Shown here: positions 1 to 5,620 of the stretch, piece after piece
Layout of the letters: each line of letters begins with the position of its first letter
Numbering within the stretch: the first letter of the stretch is position 1
Source: an uncultured bacterium
Lineage (GTDB): Bacteria; Omnitrophota; Gorgyraeia; Gorgyraeales; Gorgyraeaceae
Direction: 5' to 3'
DNA: 6,199 nt
NCBI GenBank assembly: GCA_913009675.1
Contig: CAJVXD010000082.1
Span: 1 to 6,199 of the forward strand
Program-made: the position numbers and the translations under genes
Notes under the pieces: generated by a model
The model's input: the letters and a program-made list of their open reading frames with translations, nothing else
Database searches by the model: none
Told to the model about the DNA's origin: nothing

Positions 1-1
1 T

Positions 2-1234
2 TCGGGGATACGAGTCAATAGGTCTCATTCTGCCGAAAATATAGAGGGGGCGGACTATATCGTCTATTCTTCCTGCATAAGGGAGAACAATGTCGAACTT
101 AGGGAAGCAAGGCGCAGGGGCACCCCTATATTACGACGCATAGAGGCGCTGAATATGCTTATACGTGATAAGGAACTTGTAGCTGTTTCAGGTACGCATG
201 GAAAGACGACAACATCCGCTTTGGCGGCCTATCTATTAATAAAGGCGGGGCTGGACCCGACGGTGTTTATAGGTGCTGATGTAGATTTTCTTGAGGGCAA
301 TGCACGCTGTGGTAAAGGAGATTTAGTGCTGACAGAGGCAGATGAGTCCGACGGGTCTTTTCTTTTACTTAATCCATTATATACTATAAGCACCAATATA
401 GACAGGGAGCATATGGATTATTATTCAAACATGGGTAATCTGATAGCCTCTTACAGGAGATTTATAGAAAATACAAAGGGGGAAGGCTGTGCCTTTATAT
501 GCCTCGATGATAACAATCTCAAGGCTATTATAAATAAGAGCACCAGGGCTATTAAGACATACGGCATTTCCGAAGATGCGGATATAAAGGCCGCCGACAT
601 AGAACTCTTTGGACTAAACGGTTCCAGATTTAACTTAGTATTTAATGGTAAACTGCTGGGTGGTATAAAACTTTCTATCATAGGCATGCACAATGTTTTG
701 AACAGCCTGGCTGCAATAGGCCTTGCAATGCATCTGGGCGTGGATTTTTCTATAATACAGCATATCATAGGTAACTTTAAAGGCGCTGATAGGAGGTTTA
801 AGATTAACAGCTTGGATTCGGACGTCCTCCTTATAGATGACTATGCACACCACCCTACCGAGATAAAGGCCACGCTTAAGGCACTGGAGGGCTCAGGGAA
901 GAGGATAATCGTTGTTTTTCAACCACATAGATATTCGAGGACAAGATATCTCAGGGAAGAGTTTGGTAGTTGTTTTGAGCTCGCAGATCACCTTGTGATT
1001 ACGGATATATATTCAGCGTATGAAGAACCCATAGATAGTGTAAGTGCCGGAGATATATGTGAAAGCGCAAGGAGGTATGGCCATAAGGACGTTCACTTTG
1101 TGCCTAAAGGCGATATAATAGCTCACCTTAAGGATGTCGTAAGGCCAGGGGATGCTGTATTTATTCTCGGTGCAGGTGATATTGACGAGATACCTGAAAA
1201 GGTTGTAAAGGCCCTAAGCTTTTATAGTACCTGA
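2..1234 (+). CDS. murC: UDP-N-acetylmuramate--L-alanine ligase MurC, 5'-truncated
   Basis: Cytoplasmic ligase that adds L-Ala to UDP-MurNAc using ATP, the first peptide-forming step of peptidoglycan synthesis. The frame is open from base 2 and gives 410 residues before TGA. The family is usually about 450-480 residues, so roughly the first 45-50, including the N-terminal Rossmann glycine motif, lie off the window. The ATG at 155 is internal: residues before it (AENIEGADYIVYSS, then PILRRIEAL) already match MurC. In window numbering the visible motifs are the ATP loop GTHGKTTT (64-71), EADESDGSF (112-120), TNIDREHMD (131-139; the family commonly has DHMD here), HNVLNSLAA (230-238), RRF (264-266), DDYAHHPTEI (279-288) and QPHRYSRT (307-314). 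DDYAHHP and QPHRYSRT separate MurC from MurD/E/F. No key motif is broken in the visible part. It is followed by a 198-base gap before murB, the widest gap in the window. Confidence 0.96.
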   Translation, partial: SGIRVNRSHSAENIEGADYIVYSSCIRENNVELREARRRGTPILRRIEALNMLIRDKELVAVSGTHGKTTTSALAAYLLIKAGLDPTVFIGADVDFLEGNARCGKGDLVLTEADESDGSFLLLNPLYTISTNIDREHMDYYSNMGNLIASYRRFIENTKGEGCAFICLDDNNLKAIINKSTRAIKTYGISEDADIKAADIELFGLNGSRFNLVFNGKLLGGIKLSIIGMHNVLNSLAAIGLAMHLGVDFSIIQHIIGNFKGADRRFKINSLDSDVLLIDDYAHHPTEIKATLKALEGSGKRIIVVFQPHRYSRTRYLREEFGSCFELADHLVITDIYSAYEEPIDSVSAGDICESARRYGHKDVHFVPKGDIIAHLKDVVRPGDAVFILGAGDIDEIPEKVVKALSFYST

Positions 1235-1266
1235 CTTGTTGCATAGATTTTCAAAGTTCTTGACTC

Positions 1267-1293
1267 GCCCTTGACATCAAAGATGTCAAGGGC
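1267..1293. repeat. Perfect 12-bp inverted repeat (hairpin) after murC
   Basis: GCCCTTGACATC (1267-1278) is followed by AAA and then its exact reverse complement (1282-1293). An outer GTTC (1256-1259) and GAAC (1300-1303) can also pair across an internal loop, giving an imperfect palindrome of about 48 bases. It begins 32 bases after the murC stop. No T-run follows, so it is not a standard intrinsic terminator. It could be an mRNA-stabilising or attenuating hairpin, a protein-binding palindrome, or part of an interspersed repeat. What is seen is the perfect pairing; the role is unknown. Confidence 0.8.
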
Positions 1294-1294
1294 T

Positions 1295-1338
1295 CGCTCG
1301 AACAATATTAATATTCTTCGAGCGCAGTCGAGAAGAAT
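1295..1338. repeat. REP-like pair of overlapping hairpins
   Basis: CGCTCGAA (1295-1302) pairs with TTCGAGCG (1317-1324). The intervening bases contain AATATTAATATT (1304-1315), which is itself self-complementary. A second stem overlaps it: ATTCTT (1313-1318) pairs with AAGAAT (1333-1338), and CGA (1319-1321) with TCG (1328-1330), leaving a GCGCAG loop. The two structures share bases 1313-1324, so they exclude each other. The core GAGCGCAGTCGAG resembles short palindromic REP-like sequences scattered through many bacterial genomes; that likeness is from memory and untested. Confidence 0.6.
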
Positions 1339-1360
1339 TAATTTATTATATGGAATTCCA

Positions 1361-1420
1361 ATGACAAAAGGCGATAAGTCCCCGAGCCGAAGACGAAGGC
1401 CTGATTTAGCCAAAGAGTAA
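1361..1420 (+). other. Possible 19-codon upstream reading frame before murB
   Basis: ATG to TAA encodes MTKGDKSPSRRRRPDLAKE, a very basic peptide. It is in the same frame as murB and ends 12 bases before the murB start; its stop abuts the GAGG (1421-1424) that serves murB. No clear Shine-Dalgarno precedes the ATG: the bases before it form the 10-bp palindrome TGGAATTCCA (1351-1360). It could be a leader peptide coupled to murB, but a chance frame of this length is quite likely. Confidence 0.15.
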
Positions 1421-1432
1421 GAGGCACCAGAG

Positions 1433-2314
1433 ATGAAGATTAGATACGGAGAACCATTATCAAACAAGGCGGGTTTAAAAATAGGAGGCCCTGCTTTTTG
1501 CTGGATAGAGCCGGGGGACGTTGAAGAGATCCTGGAGGCAATTTCAATCGCAGAGGCTAATAAAAAAACCCTGATCGTGGTTGGCAAGGCCAGCAATATA
1601 CTTTTTAAGGACCAGGGTTTTGACGGTGTGATTATAAATCTCGGAGATGGGTTTGGTTTTATAGAAAAAGAGGGTATGGGGGTCCTCAGGGTAGGTGCAG
1701 CTGTCTCCCTTGCCTGTCTTATAGAGTGGTGCGCTGAGTCAGGATTTAGCGGCTGTGAATTTCTGTCTGGCATACCAGCTTCCTTCGGGGGCGCCATTTT
1801 TATGAATGCAGGGGTGCGGCAGGCGAAGGATCCTGGAGAGCATAATGAGATGAAGGATATAATAGTTGATGTGGATGTTCTGGATTTTGCGGATAGAAAA
1901 ACTAAACGGCTGAAACGGGACGAGATAGGCTTTTCTTACCGTTTCTCAGGGTTAGGAAGAAAATGTATCCTGGCCGCCAGGATTAAATTGGAAAATGATA
2001 AGAAATCTGCTATTATTAATAGGATGGATTCTTTCATAAAGGGACGGAGGTGGATTCAAGGGTTGGGTTTTCCCTCCGCGGGGAGCATCTTTAAGAATCC
2101 AGAGGGTAAAGACCCTGCCGGGAGATTGATAGAGGCATGCGGCCTTAAGGGTAAAAGGATTGGGGGTGCCGAGATCTCCACGGTCCATGCCAATGTCATA
2201 GTAAATACCGGTGGCGCAACGTCAAGAGATGTATTGGGCCTTATAGAGTTTGTGAGGAGCAGGGTGAGGAACAGGTTTGGTATAGAGTTAGAACTAGAGC
2301 TGGAGATAATGTAA
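1433..2314 (+). CDS. murB: UDP-N-acetylenolpyruvoylglucosamine reductase MurB
   Basis: FAD-dependent cytoplasmic enzyme that reduces UDP-GlcNAc-enolpyruvate to UDP-MurNAc with NADPH, the step before MurC. The product has 293 residues, the size of the shorter (Gram-positive-like, type II) MurB class. The FAD-binding domain shows PLSNKAGLKIGGPA (8-21) and GKASNILFKDQGFDGVII (51-68), followed by SGIPASFGGAIFMNAG (112-127). The substrate domain has GFSYRFS with the catalytic Arg (R170), and SAGSIFKNP with the proton-donor Ser (S218). Near the C-terminus, GIELELELE contains a Glu at 289 that aligns with the catalytic Glu of the usual LExEV motif; the protein ends four residues later, slightly short. 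The ATG at 1433 is chosen because GAGG lies 8 bases upstream and the family core starts a few residues in. It lies 62 bases before ddl, consistent with one operon. Confidence 0.96.
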   Translation: MKIRYGEPLSNKAGLKIGGPAFCWIEPGDVEEILEAISIAEANKKTLIVVGKASNILFKDQGFDGVIINLGDGFGFIEKEGMGVLRVGAAVSLACLIEWCAESGFSGCEFLSGIPASFGGAIFMNAGVRQAKDPGEHNEMKDIIVDVDVLDFADRKTKRLKRDEIGFSYRFSGLGRKCILAARIKLENDKKSAIINRMDSFIKGRRWIQGLGFPSAGSIFKNPEGKDPAGRLIEACGLKGKRIGGAEISTVHANVIVNTGGATSRDVLGLIEFVRSRVRNRFGIELELELEIM

Positions 2315-2317
2315 AGG

Positions 2318-2337
2318 ATCCTGCAAGGGGGCAGGAT
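2318..2337 (+). other. Hairpin just after the murB stop
   Basis: ATCCTGC (2318-2324) pairs perfectly with GCAGGAT (2331-2337) around the loop AAGGGG. It starts four bases after the murB stop. There is no T-run, so it is not an ordinary terminator. Its 3' arm contains the AGGA that would serve a GTG start at 2344 for a longer Ddl. Confidence 0.5.
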
Positions 2338-2346
2338 ATCTGTGTG

Positions 2347-2363
2347 CCGAGATTCGGTCTCGG
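2347..2363 (+). other. Short hairpin upstream of the ddl start
   Basis: CCGAGA (2347-2352) pairs with TCTCGG (2358-2363) around the loop TTCGG. It ends 13 bases before the preferred ddl ATG and is the second of two hairpins in the 62-base murB-ddl gap. It could influence ddl translation; a stem of only 6 bp may also arise by chance. Confidence 0.4.
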
Positions 2364-2376
2364 ACAAAAGGGGGTT

Positions 2377-3327
2377 ATGAGAAAGCGAGTTGGGGTGTTG
2401 ATGGGCGGGCCTTCCTGCGAGAGAGATATATCTCTGAAGTCAGGCTGTGCAGTATTACAGGCATTGCTCAATAGAGGGCTAGAGGCAGTAGCTGTAGAGC
2501 TTCCAACAGCACCTTTAATGAATGGCTATAAGGAGATGGTTATAGATAGATTGCATTCCTCGGATCTGGATGCCGTATTCATTACCCTCCATGGTGAATT
2601 TGGAGAGGATGGCGGTATACAGGAAATCCTGGAAGGCATGGGCATGCCATACACAGGTAGTAGAGTATATGCCTCAAGGTTGAGTATGGATAAGATTGGT
2701 TCAAGAGAGATTTTTAGGTCGAAAGATATAGCTACACCGCGGCATAGGACAGTTGTCCGGGGCGGCATCTTAGCCCCTGCTCAAGGATATTTTGAAGAAC
2801 TGGGCAGCCCCCTTGTTATAAAGCCTTCGGATAGAGGTTCCAGCATAGGCCTATCGATAATTGATTCAGAAAGGAATTTTTACACAGCTGTCCATCTGGC
2901 CTTTAAATACAGCGATAGGGTAATGATAGAGGAATATATCAAGGGCTGTGAGATTACCGTAGGTATACTTGGAGATAAGGCATTGCCTATTGTTGAGATT
3001 GTGCCGAAAAAGGGATTTTTTGATTTTAAAGCAAAATACGAGAAAGGCCTTACTGAATATATAATACCAGCCGGGATAGACAGGGAGATACATAAATTAT
3101 GCCATGATGTTGCCCTTTTATCGCACAAGGCCCTAGGCGTCCGTTTTTTCTCCCGCGTCGATATGATACTGAGTGAAAAAGACGTCCCTGTAGTACTCGA
3201 GCTCAATACAATACCAGGGCTTACTGAGACCAGCCTGCTTCCGAAGGCAGCCCTGGCGGCGGGGATTGGTTTTGAAGACCTTGTCTTAAAGATTTTAGGA
3301 TCAGTAAATCACAAAGGCGGTGCTTAA
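2377..3327 (+). CDS. ddl: D-alanine--D-alanine ligase Ddl
   Basis: ATP-grasp ligase that joins two D-Ala molecules; the dipeptide becomes the end of the peptidoglycan stem. With the ATG at 2377 it has 316 residues, normal for Ddl. Motifs in order: LMGGPSCERDISLKSG (8-23, catalytic Glu 15), LHGEFGEDGGIQ (71-82), MPYTGS (90-95), VIKPSDRGSSIGLS (147-160, catalytic Ser in GSS), EEYIKGCEITVGIL (185-198), the omega loop with KAKYEKG (218-224, K220-Y221), VDMIL (261-265) and LELNTIPGLTETS (274-286). Metal ligands D262, E275 and N277 keep the same spacing as E. coli DdlB D257/E270/N272. Tyr at 221, rather than Phe or the His of Van ligases, indicates D-Ala-D-Ala over D-Ala-D-Lac. A GTG at 2344 with AGGA 7 bases upstream would add 11 residues, but MRKRVGVLMGGPS is already the typical N-terminus and AAGGGGG precedes the ATG closely. 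Confidence 0.95.
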   Translation: MRKRVGVLMGGPSCERDISLKSGCAVLQALLNRGLEAVAVELPTAPLMNGYKEMVIDRLHSSDLDAVFITLHGEFGEDGGIQEILEGMGMPYTGSRVYASRLSMDKIGSREIFRSKDIATPRHRTVVRGGILAPAQGYFEELGSPLVIKPSDRGSSIGLSIIDSERNFYTAVHLAFKYSDRVMIEEYIKGCEITVGILGDKALPIVEIVPKKGFFDFKAKYEKGLTEYIIPAGIDREIHKLCHDVALLSHKALGVRFFSRVDMILSEKDVPVVLELNTIPGLTETSLLPKAALAAGIGFEDLVLKILGSVNHKGGA

Positions 3328-3357
3328 TTTAATCTAGAAGTAACACGAGGCAGCAGT

Positions 3358-3396
3358 ATGGAGCGGTTCGTCAGAAGAAATAAAAAAAGGCCTTAA
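3358..3396 (+). other. Possible 12-codon frame overlapping the ftsQ ribosome binding site
   Basis: ATG to TAA encodes MERFVRRNKKRP. It has its own GAGG (3347-3350) 7 bases upstream. Its last codons contain the AAGG (3387-3390) that serves ftsQ, and its stop is one base before the ftsQ ATG. It is in frame with the end of ddl, ten codons after the ddl stop. Placement would suit coupling of translation into ftsQ, but no conservation can be shown here. Confidence 0.2.
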
Positions 3397-3397
3397 T

Positions 3398-4228
3398 ATG
3401 GTGAAATCAAAAAATCAAAAGGTGAATTTTAAAAGAAGAAAGATAGGTGCCGCTAAAAGAAACCCCGGTGGATATAGGGTCGTTATAAAATTTTTAATAT
3501 CTGTAATAATACTTGGCTCGATCGGATTTGGCCTGGTGAAACTGAAGTCCATGTTCATAGATTCGGATTATTTTCTCGTCAAGGGGATGGATGTGAAGCT
3601 CTATAACAAAAAAGGTGCCATGCGCACGCTTTCTCTTGCCCAGATTGGAGACAAACAGATCCTGGGGAGCAATGTTTTCTTTGTCGACCTGAATGAGCTC
3701 AAACAGAAGGCCGCCCTCGCACACCCCGAGTTTAAGAATATTGTTATAAGACGCCTCTTGCCTAACAAACTCCTCCTTCAGGCAGACCTGCGCGAACCGA
3801 TTGCCCAGATACGCTCAGATAGATATTATCTTGTCGATAAGGAAGGTGTCCTTCTCCCTGATGTGAAAAATTTTCCGGATTCAGATCTGCCTATTATCAA
3901 CGGCATTGGTATCAATCTTGCCAAGGCCCATCCTTTTAGATCCAGCAGTTTTGAAAAAGGTAGACTGGACAAGGCCCTGACCCTTATCAATGAGATAGAT
4001 TCTATCAAAGGCCTGTCAGGGTATAGATTGAATGTGCTTGATATAAGCGATCCGGGAAATTTTTCATTTTATTTTAAAGACCGTAATGTTGAGATAAAGA
4101 TAGGAAACTCTCATTTTCATAGCAGACTTCAGGTTCTGGCGGTCTTGCTTGCTCAACTCAGTTCAGATACAGGTAAATTTAAGTATATTGATTTGCGTTT
4201 TGAGAACCCAATTGTAGGCCCGAGGTAG
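3398..4228 (+). CDS. ftsQ: Cell division protein FtsQ (DivIB family)
   Basis: Single-pass membrane protein of the divisome; in studied bacteria it scaffolds FtsL/FtsB and controls septal synthesis from the periplasmic side. The product has 276 residues. A short Lys/Arg-rich cytoplasmic tail (residues 1-27) precedes one hydrophobic segment, about 28-47 (VVIKFLISVIILGSIGFGLV), giving an N-in orientation. A POTRA-like domain follows (about 56-137): GSNVFFVDLNELKQK then FKNIVIRRLLPNKLLLQADLREPIAQI in two pieces, close to the usual N-(x)-P-x-x-L-x-I-x-V-x-E-R-x-P pattern. YYLVDKEGVLLP (143-154) and a final KYIDLRFENP (262-271) match the FtsQ C-terminal domain. The ATG at 3398 has AAGG 7 bases upstream. 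Identification rests on domain order, these motifs and position between ddl and ftsA, since FtsQ sequences diverge strongly. TAG stop; ftsA starts 8 bases later. Confidence 0.92.
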   Translation: MVKSKNQKVNFKRRKIGAAKRNPGGYRVVIKFLISVIILGSIGFGLVKLKSMFIDSDYFLVKGMDVKLYNKKGAMRTLSLAQIGDKQILGSNVFFVDLNELKQKAALAHPEFKNIVIRRLLPNKLLLQADLREPIAQIRSDRYYLVDKEGVLLPDVKNFPDSDLPIINGIGINLAKAHPFRSSSFEKGRLDKALTLINEIDSIKGLSGYRLNVLDISDPGNFSFYFKDRNVEIKIGNSHFHSRLQVLAVLLAQLSSDTGKFKYIDLRFENPIVGPR

Positions 4229-4236
4229 GTGAGGGG

Positions 4237-4923
4237 ATGCATCCCGATGTTATTTGCGGCCTGGATATAGGCGCTTCTTCGATCAGGGCGGTGATTGTGC
4301 AATCGTTGGAGCCGCATCTAAAAAATCCTAAAGGCTTCTCTCTGGAAGGCCAGGAGGGGATCCTGGGATTTGCGATGTCTCCGACAAAGGGTTTTTCAAA
4401 AGGTGCCGTTACAAACCTCAGTTTACTCTCAGACGTTATAGAGGATATTGTCTCAAAGGCGGAGGTCATGGCAGACCGCAGGGTAAGAAGACTTATTACC
4501 AATATCTCCGGTGTGCATATAAGGACGTTCAGGAGCCGCGGTTCCGTGCATATTTCGGACAGGCCCAGCGAGATAACCAAGGAGGACATAGATAGATGCA
4601 TAGAATCAGCTAAGCTCATAGCCATGTCTTTAGACAGGGAGGTTATCCATCTTGTAGAGGAGCAGTTTTATATAGATGACAAGATGAGGATAGACGATCC
4701 TCTGGGGCTTTTTGGTTCCAAGCTGGATCTCGATTTAAATATCATCACATTGCTTGTCAGCACACTCCAGAATATTACAAAGGCTGTTAATCTGGCAGGA
4801 TACGAAGTGGAGGATGTTGTTATATCAGGCATGGGAACAGCCCTTTCTGTATTTAATGACGGAGAATTAGAGGGAGGGGCAGTTGTCATAGATGTGGGCA
4901 GGGATCTTACAGAGGCGGCATAG
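4237..4923 (+). CDS. ftsA: Cell division protein FtsA, N-terminal part up to an in-frame TAG
   Basis: FtsA is an actin-like ATPase that anchors FtsZ to the membrane and recruits later divisome proteins. This frame gives 228 residues, about half of a normal FtsA of roughly 410-430. It has the phosphate-1 motif GLDIGASSIRAVI (8-20), the family-specific 1C subdomain (about 83-165) with NISGVHIRTFRSRG (89-102), REVIHLVEEQF (134-144) and DDPLGLFGSKL (153-163), then the start of the phosphate-2 region VVIDVGRDLTE (216-226). Most FtsA proteins have D-I-G-G-G-T-T-D there, so G-R-D-L-T-E is unusual. Translation stops at TAG 4921-4923, but homology continues in the same frame. The ribosome binding site AGGTGA (4227-4232) overlaps the ftsQ stop codon, so translation of the two is probably coupled. 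Whether this is a pseudogene, a read-through gene, a split gene or a base error cannot be decided from the sequence. Confidence 0.88.
   Translation: MHPDVICGLDIGASSIRAVIVQSLEPHLKNPKGFSLEGQEGILGFAMSPTKGFSKGAVTNLSLLSDVIEDIVSKAEVMADRRVRRLITNISGVHIRTFRSRGSVHISDRPSEITKEDIDRCIESAKLIAMSLDREVIHLVEEQFYIDDKMRIDDPLGLFGSKLDLDLNIITLLVSTLQNITKAVNLAGYEVEDVVISGMGTALSVFNDGELEGGAVVIDVGRDLTEAA
4921..4923 (+). other. In-frame amber codon within ftsA
   Basis: Frame phase is the same before and after this TAG (4237, 4921 and 4927 are all in phase). Aligning by eye with canonical VIDIGGGTTDIAVFSDGxL, the TAG falls on the position after ...TEAA and before VMHGKL, with no insertion or deletion. One base change (for example TTG to TAG) would explain it. 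ATG 4927 lies three bases after the stop, where reinitiation is possible. Confidence 0.9.
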
Positions 4924-4926
4924 GTT

Positions 4927-5538
4927 ATGCATGGTAAATTAAGGGATGGTATTTATTTCCCTTTTGGGGGCGAGGACCTTACGATTGTAATGCAGTATAG
5001 GTGGAGGATAATGTTGGAAGCAGCAGAGGAATTGAGGATAAAGTATGGTATAGTGATTAAGGAGAGCCAAAGGCTTTACGGCGATAGCCGGATAGTGGTC
5101 CCCAGATTGAGGAACAATCCTGAGCCGGAGAATAGATCTGTTCAATCTGATGGCGGCCGGCTCAGCGTTATTTCAAAGCGTGATATCTCCAATTTCTTAT
5201 TCCCGAAGGTAGAAGAGATCATGGGTGAGGTTTATAAAAAGATAGAGCCGTTTCTCAAAGAAGGAAAAAAGCTGCCTCATATCTCAGTAGTGGGAGGCCT
5301 TTCCAGGATGGATGGTTTTGTGGAGACCGTGGAAGAGGTATTCGGGGTGCCGGTGCATATGGGAAGGATTTGCAATACCAAGGATTTTTGCGATATAAAT
5401 TTTGCCTGTTCTCTGGGGCTTGCCAGGTACGGGATCCGGAACAGGGCAAAGAGGAAGTCCAGCCATCTCTTGCGTACAGATAGTTTTATAGGTAAGACTC
5501 TAACAAAGATTCAGAAGCTGTTTTCAGGGTATTTTTAA
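4927..5538 (+). CDS. ftsA: Cell division protein FtsA, C-terminal part after the in-frame TAG
   Basis: This segment continues FtsA in the same frame and is 203 residues from the ATG at 4927; the whole locus 4237-5538 spans 433 codons before the TAA, a full FtsA length. Early on, FPFGGEDLT (11-19) matches the usual IPIGGDHIT, and LEAAEELRIKYG (30-41) matches the AExLKxxYG helix. The adenosine-binding motif is seen as HISVVGGLSRMDGFVE (118-133), then EEVFGVPVHMG (136-146) and a closing SLGLARYG (162-169). A linker rich in Arg/Lys/Ser leads to a terminal IGKTLTKIQKLFSGYF (188-203), which looks like the amphipathic membrane-targeting helix that ends FtsA. There is no sign of decay in this half beyond the upstream TAG. 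A possible restart site is weak: GAGG (4912-4915) lies 11 bases before the ATG. As a free protein it would lack half of the ATPase core. Confidence 0.86.
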   Translation: MHGKLRDGIYFPFGGEDLTIVMQYRWRIMLEAAEELRIKYGIVIKESQRLYGDSRIVVPRLRNNPEPENRSVQSDGGRLSVISKRDISNFLFPKVEEIMGEVYKKIEPFLKEGKKLPHISVVGGLSRMDGFVETVEEVFGVPVHMGRICNTKDFCDINFACSLGLARYGIRNRAKRKSSHLLRTDSFIGKTLTKIQKLFSGYF

Positions 5539-5564
5539 AGAGCACGCAACTTATGGAACGGAAC

Positions 5565-5616
5565 GGAGGTGAGTTCTTGTATAAGAAAATCACCTTTGGC
5601 TATAACCTTTGAGGTG
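5565..5616 (+). promoter_or_regulatory. Two Shine-Dalgarno sequences flanking an anti-SD-like hexamer, upstream of proC
   Basis: GGAGGTGA (5565-5572) is an almost complete Shine-Dalgarno, followed at 7 bases from GGAGG by TTG (5577) opening an 11-codon frame (initiator then YKKITFGYNL) that ends at TGA 5610-5612. The same frame can also start at ATG 5553. A second Shine-Dalgarno, GAGGTG (5611-5616), serves proC. Between them TCACCT (5590-5595) is exactly complementary to AGGTGA 5567-5572 and, as CACCT, to AGGTG 5612-5616. The two hairpins exclude each other. A translational switch is an inference; the complementarities are seen directly. Confidence 0.4.
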
Positions 5617-5620
5617 TCTT

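Noticed and set aside
155..1234. ATG at 155 as the true murC start
   Set aside because: The same frame is open back to base 2 and those residues match the MurC N-terminal domain, so the gene is cut by the window edge.
1271..1276. TTGACA as a -35 promoter box
   Set aside because: It is part of the palindrome and occurs on both strands. No -10-like hexamer lies at about 17 bases in either direction.
1267..1338. Intrinsic transcription terminator after murC
   Set aside because: Strong stems are present but no T-run follows any of them, and murB continues the same pathway on the same strand.
1222..1797. 191-residue open frame on the - strand over the murC-murB gap and the 5' part of murB
   Set aside because: It mostly mirrors murB in another frame, has no recognisable motifs, and runs against an operon whose + strand products are clearly identified.
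4226..4923. TAG reassigned as a sense codon in this organism
   Set aside because: ftsQ ends with TAG (4226-4228) right where the protein family ends, and read-through would run about 20 codons into ftsA. One internal TAG in a contig with adapter contamination is not enough, though it is not fully excluded.
4237..5538. Frameshift in ftsA
   Set aside because: Both parts are in the same phase and the join is collinear, so the break is a stop codon substitution, not an indel.
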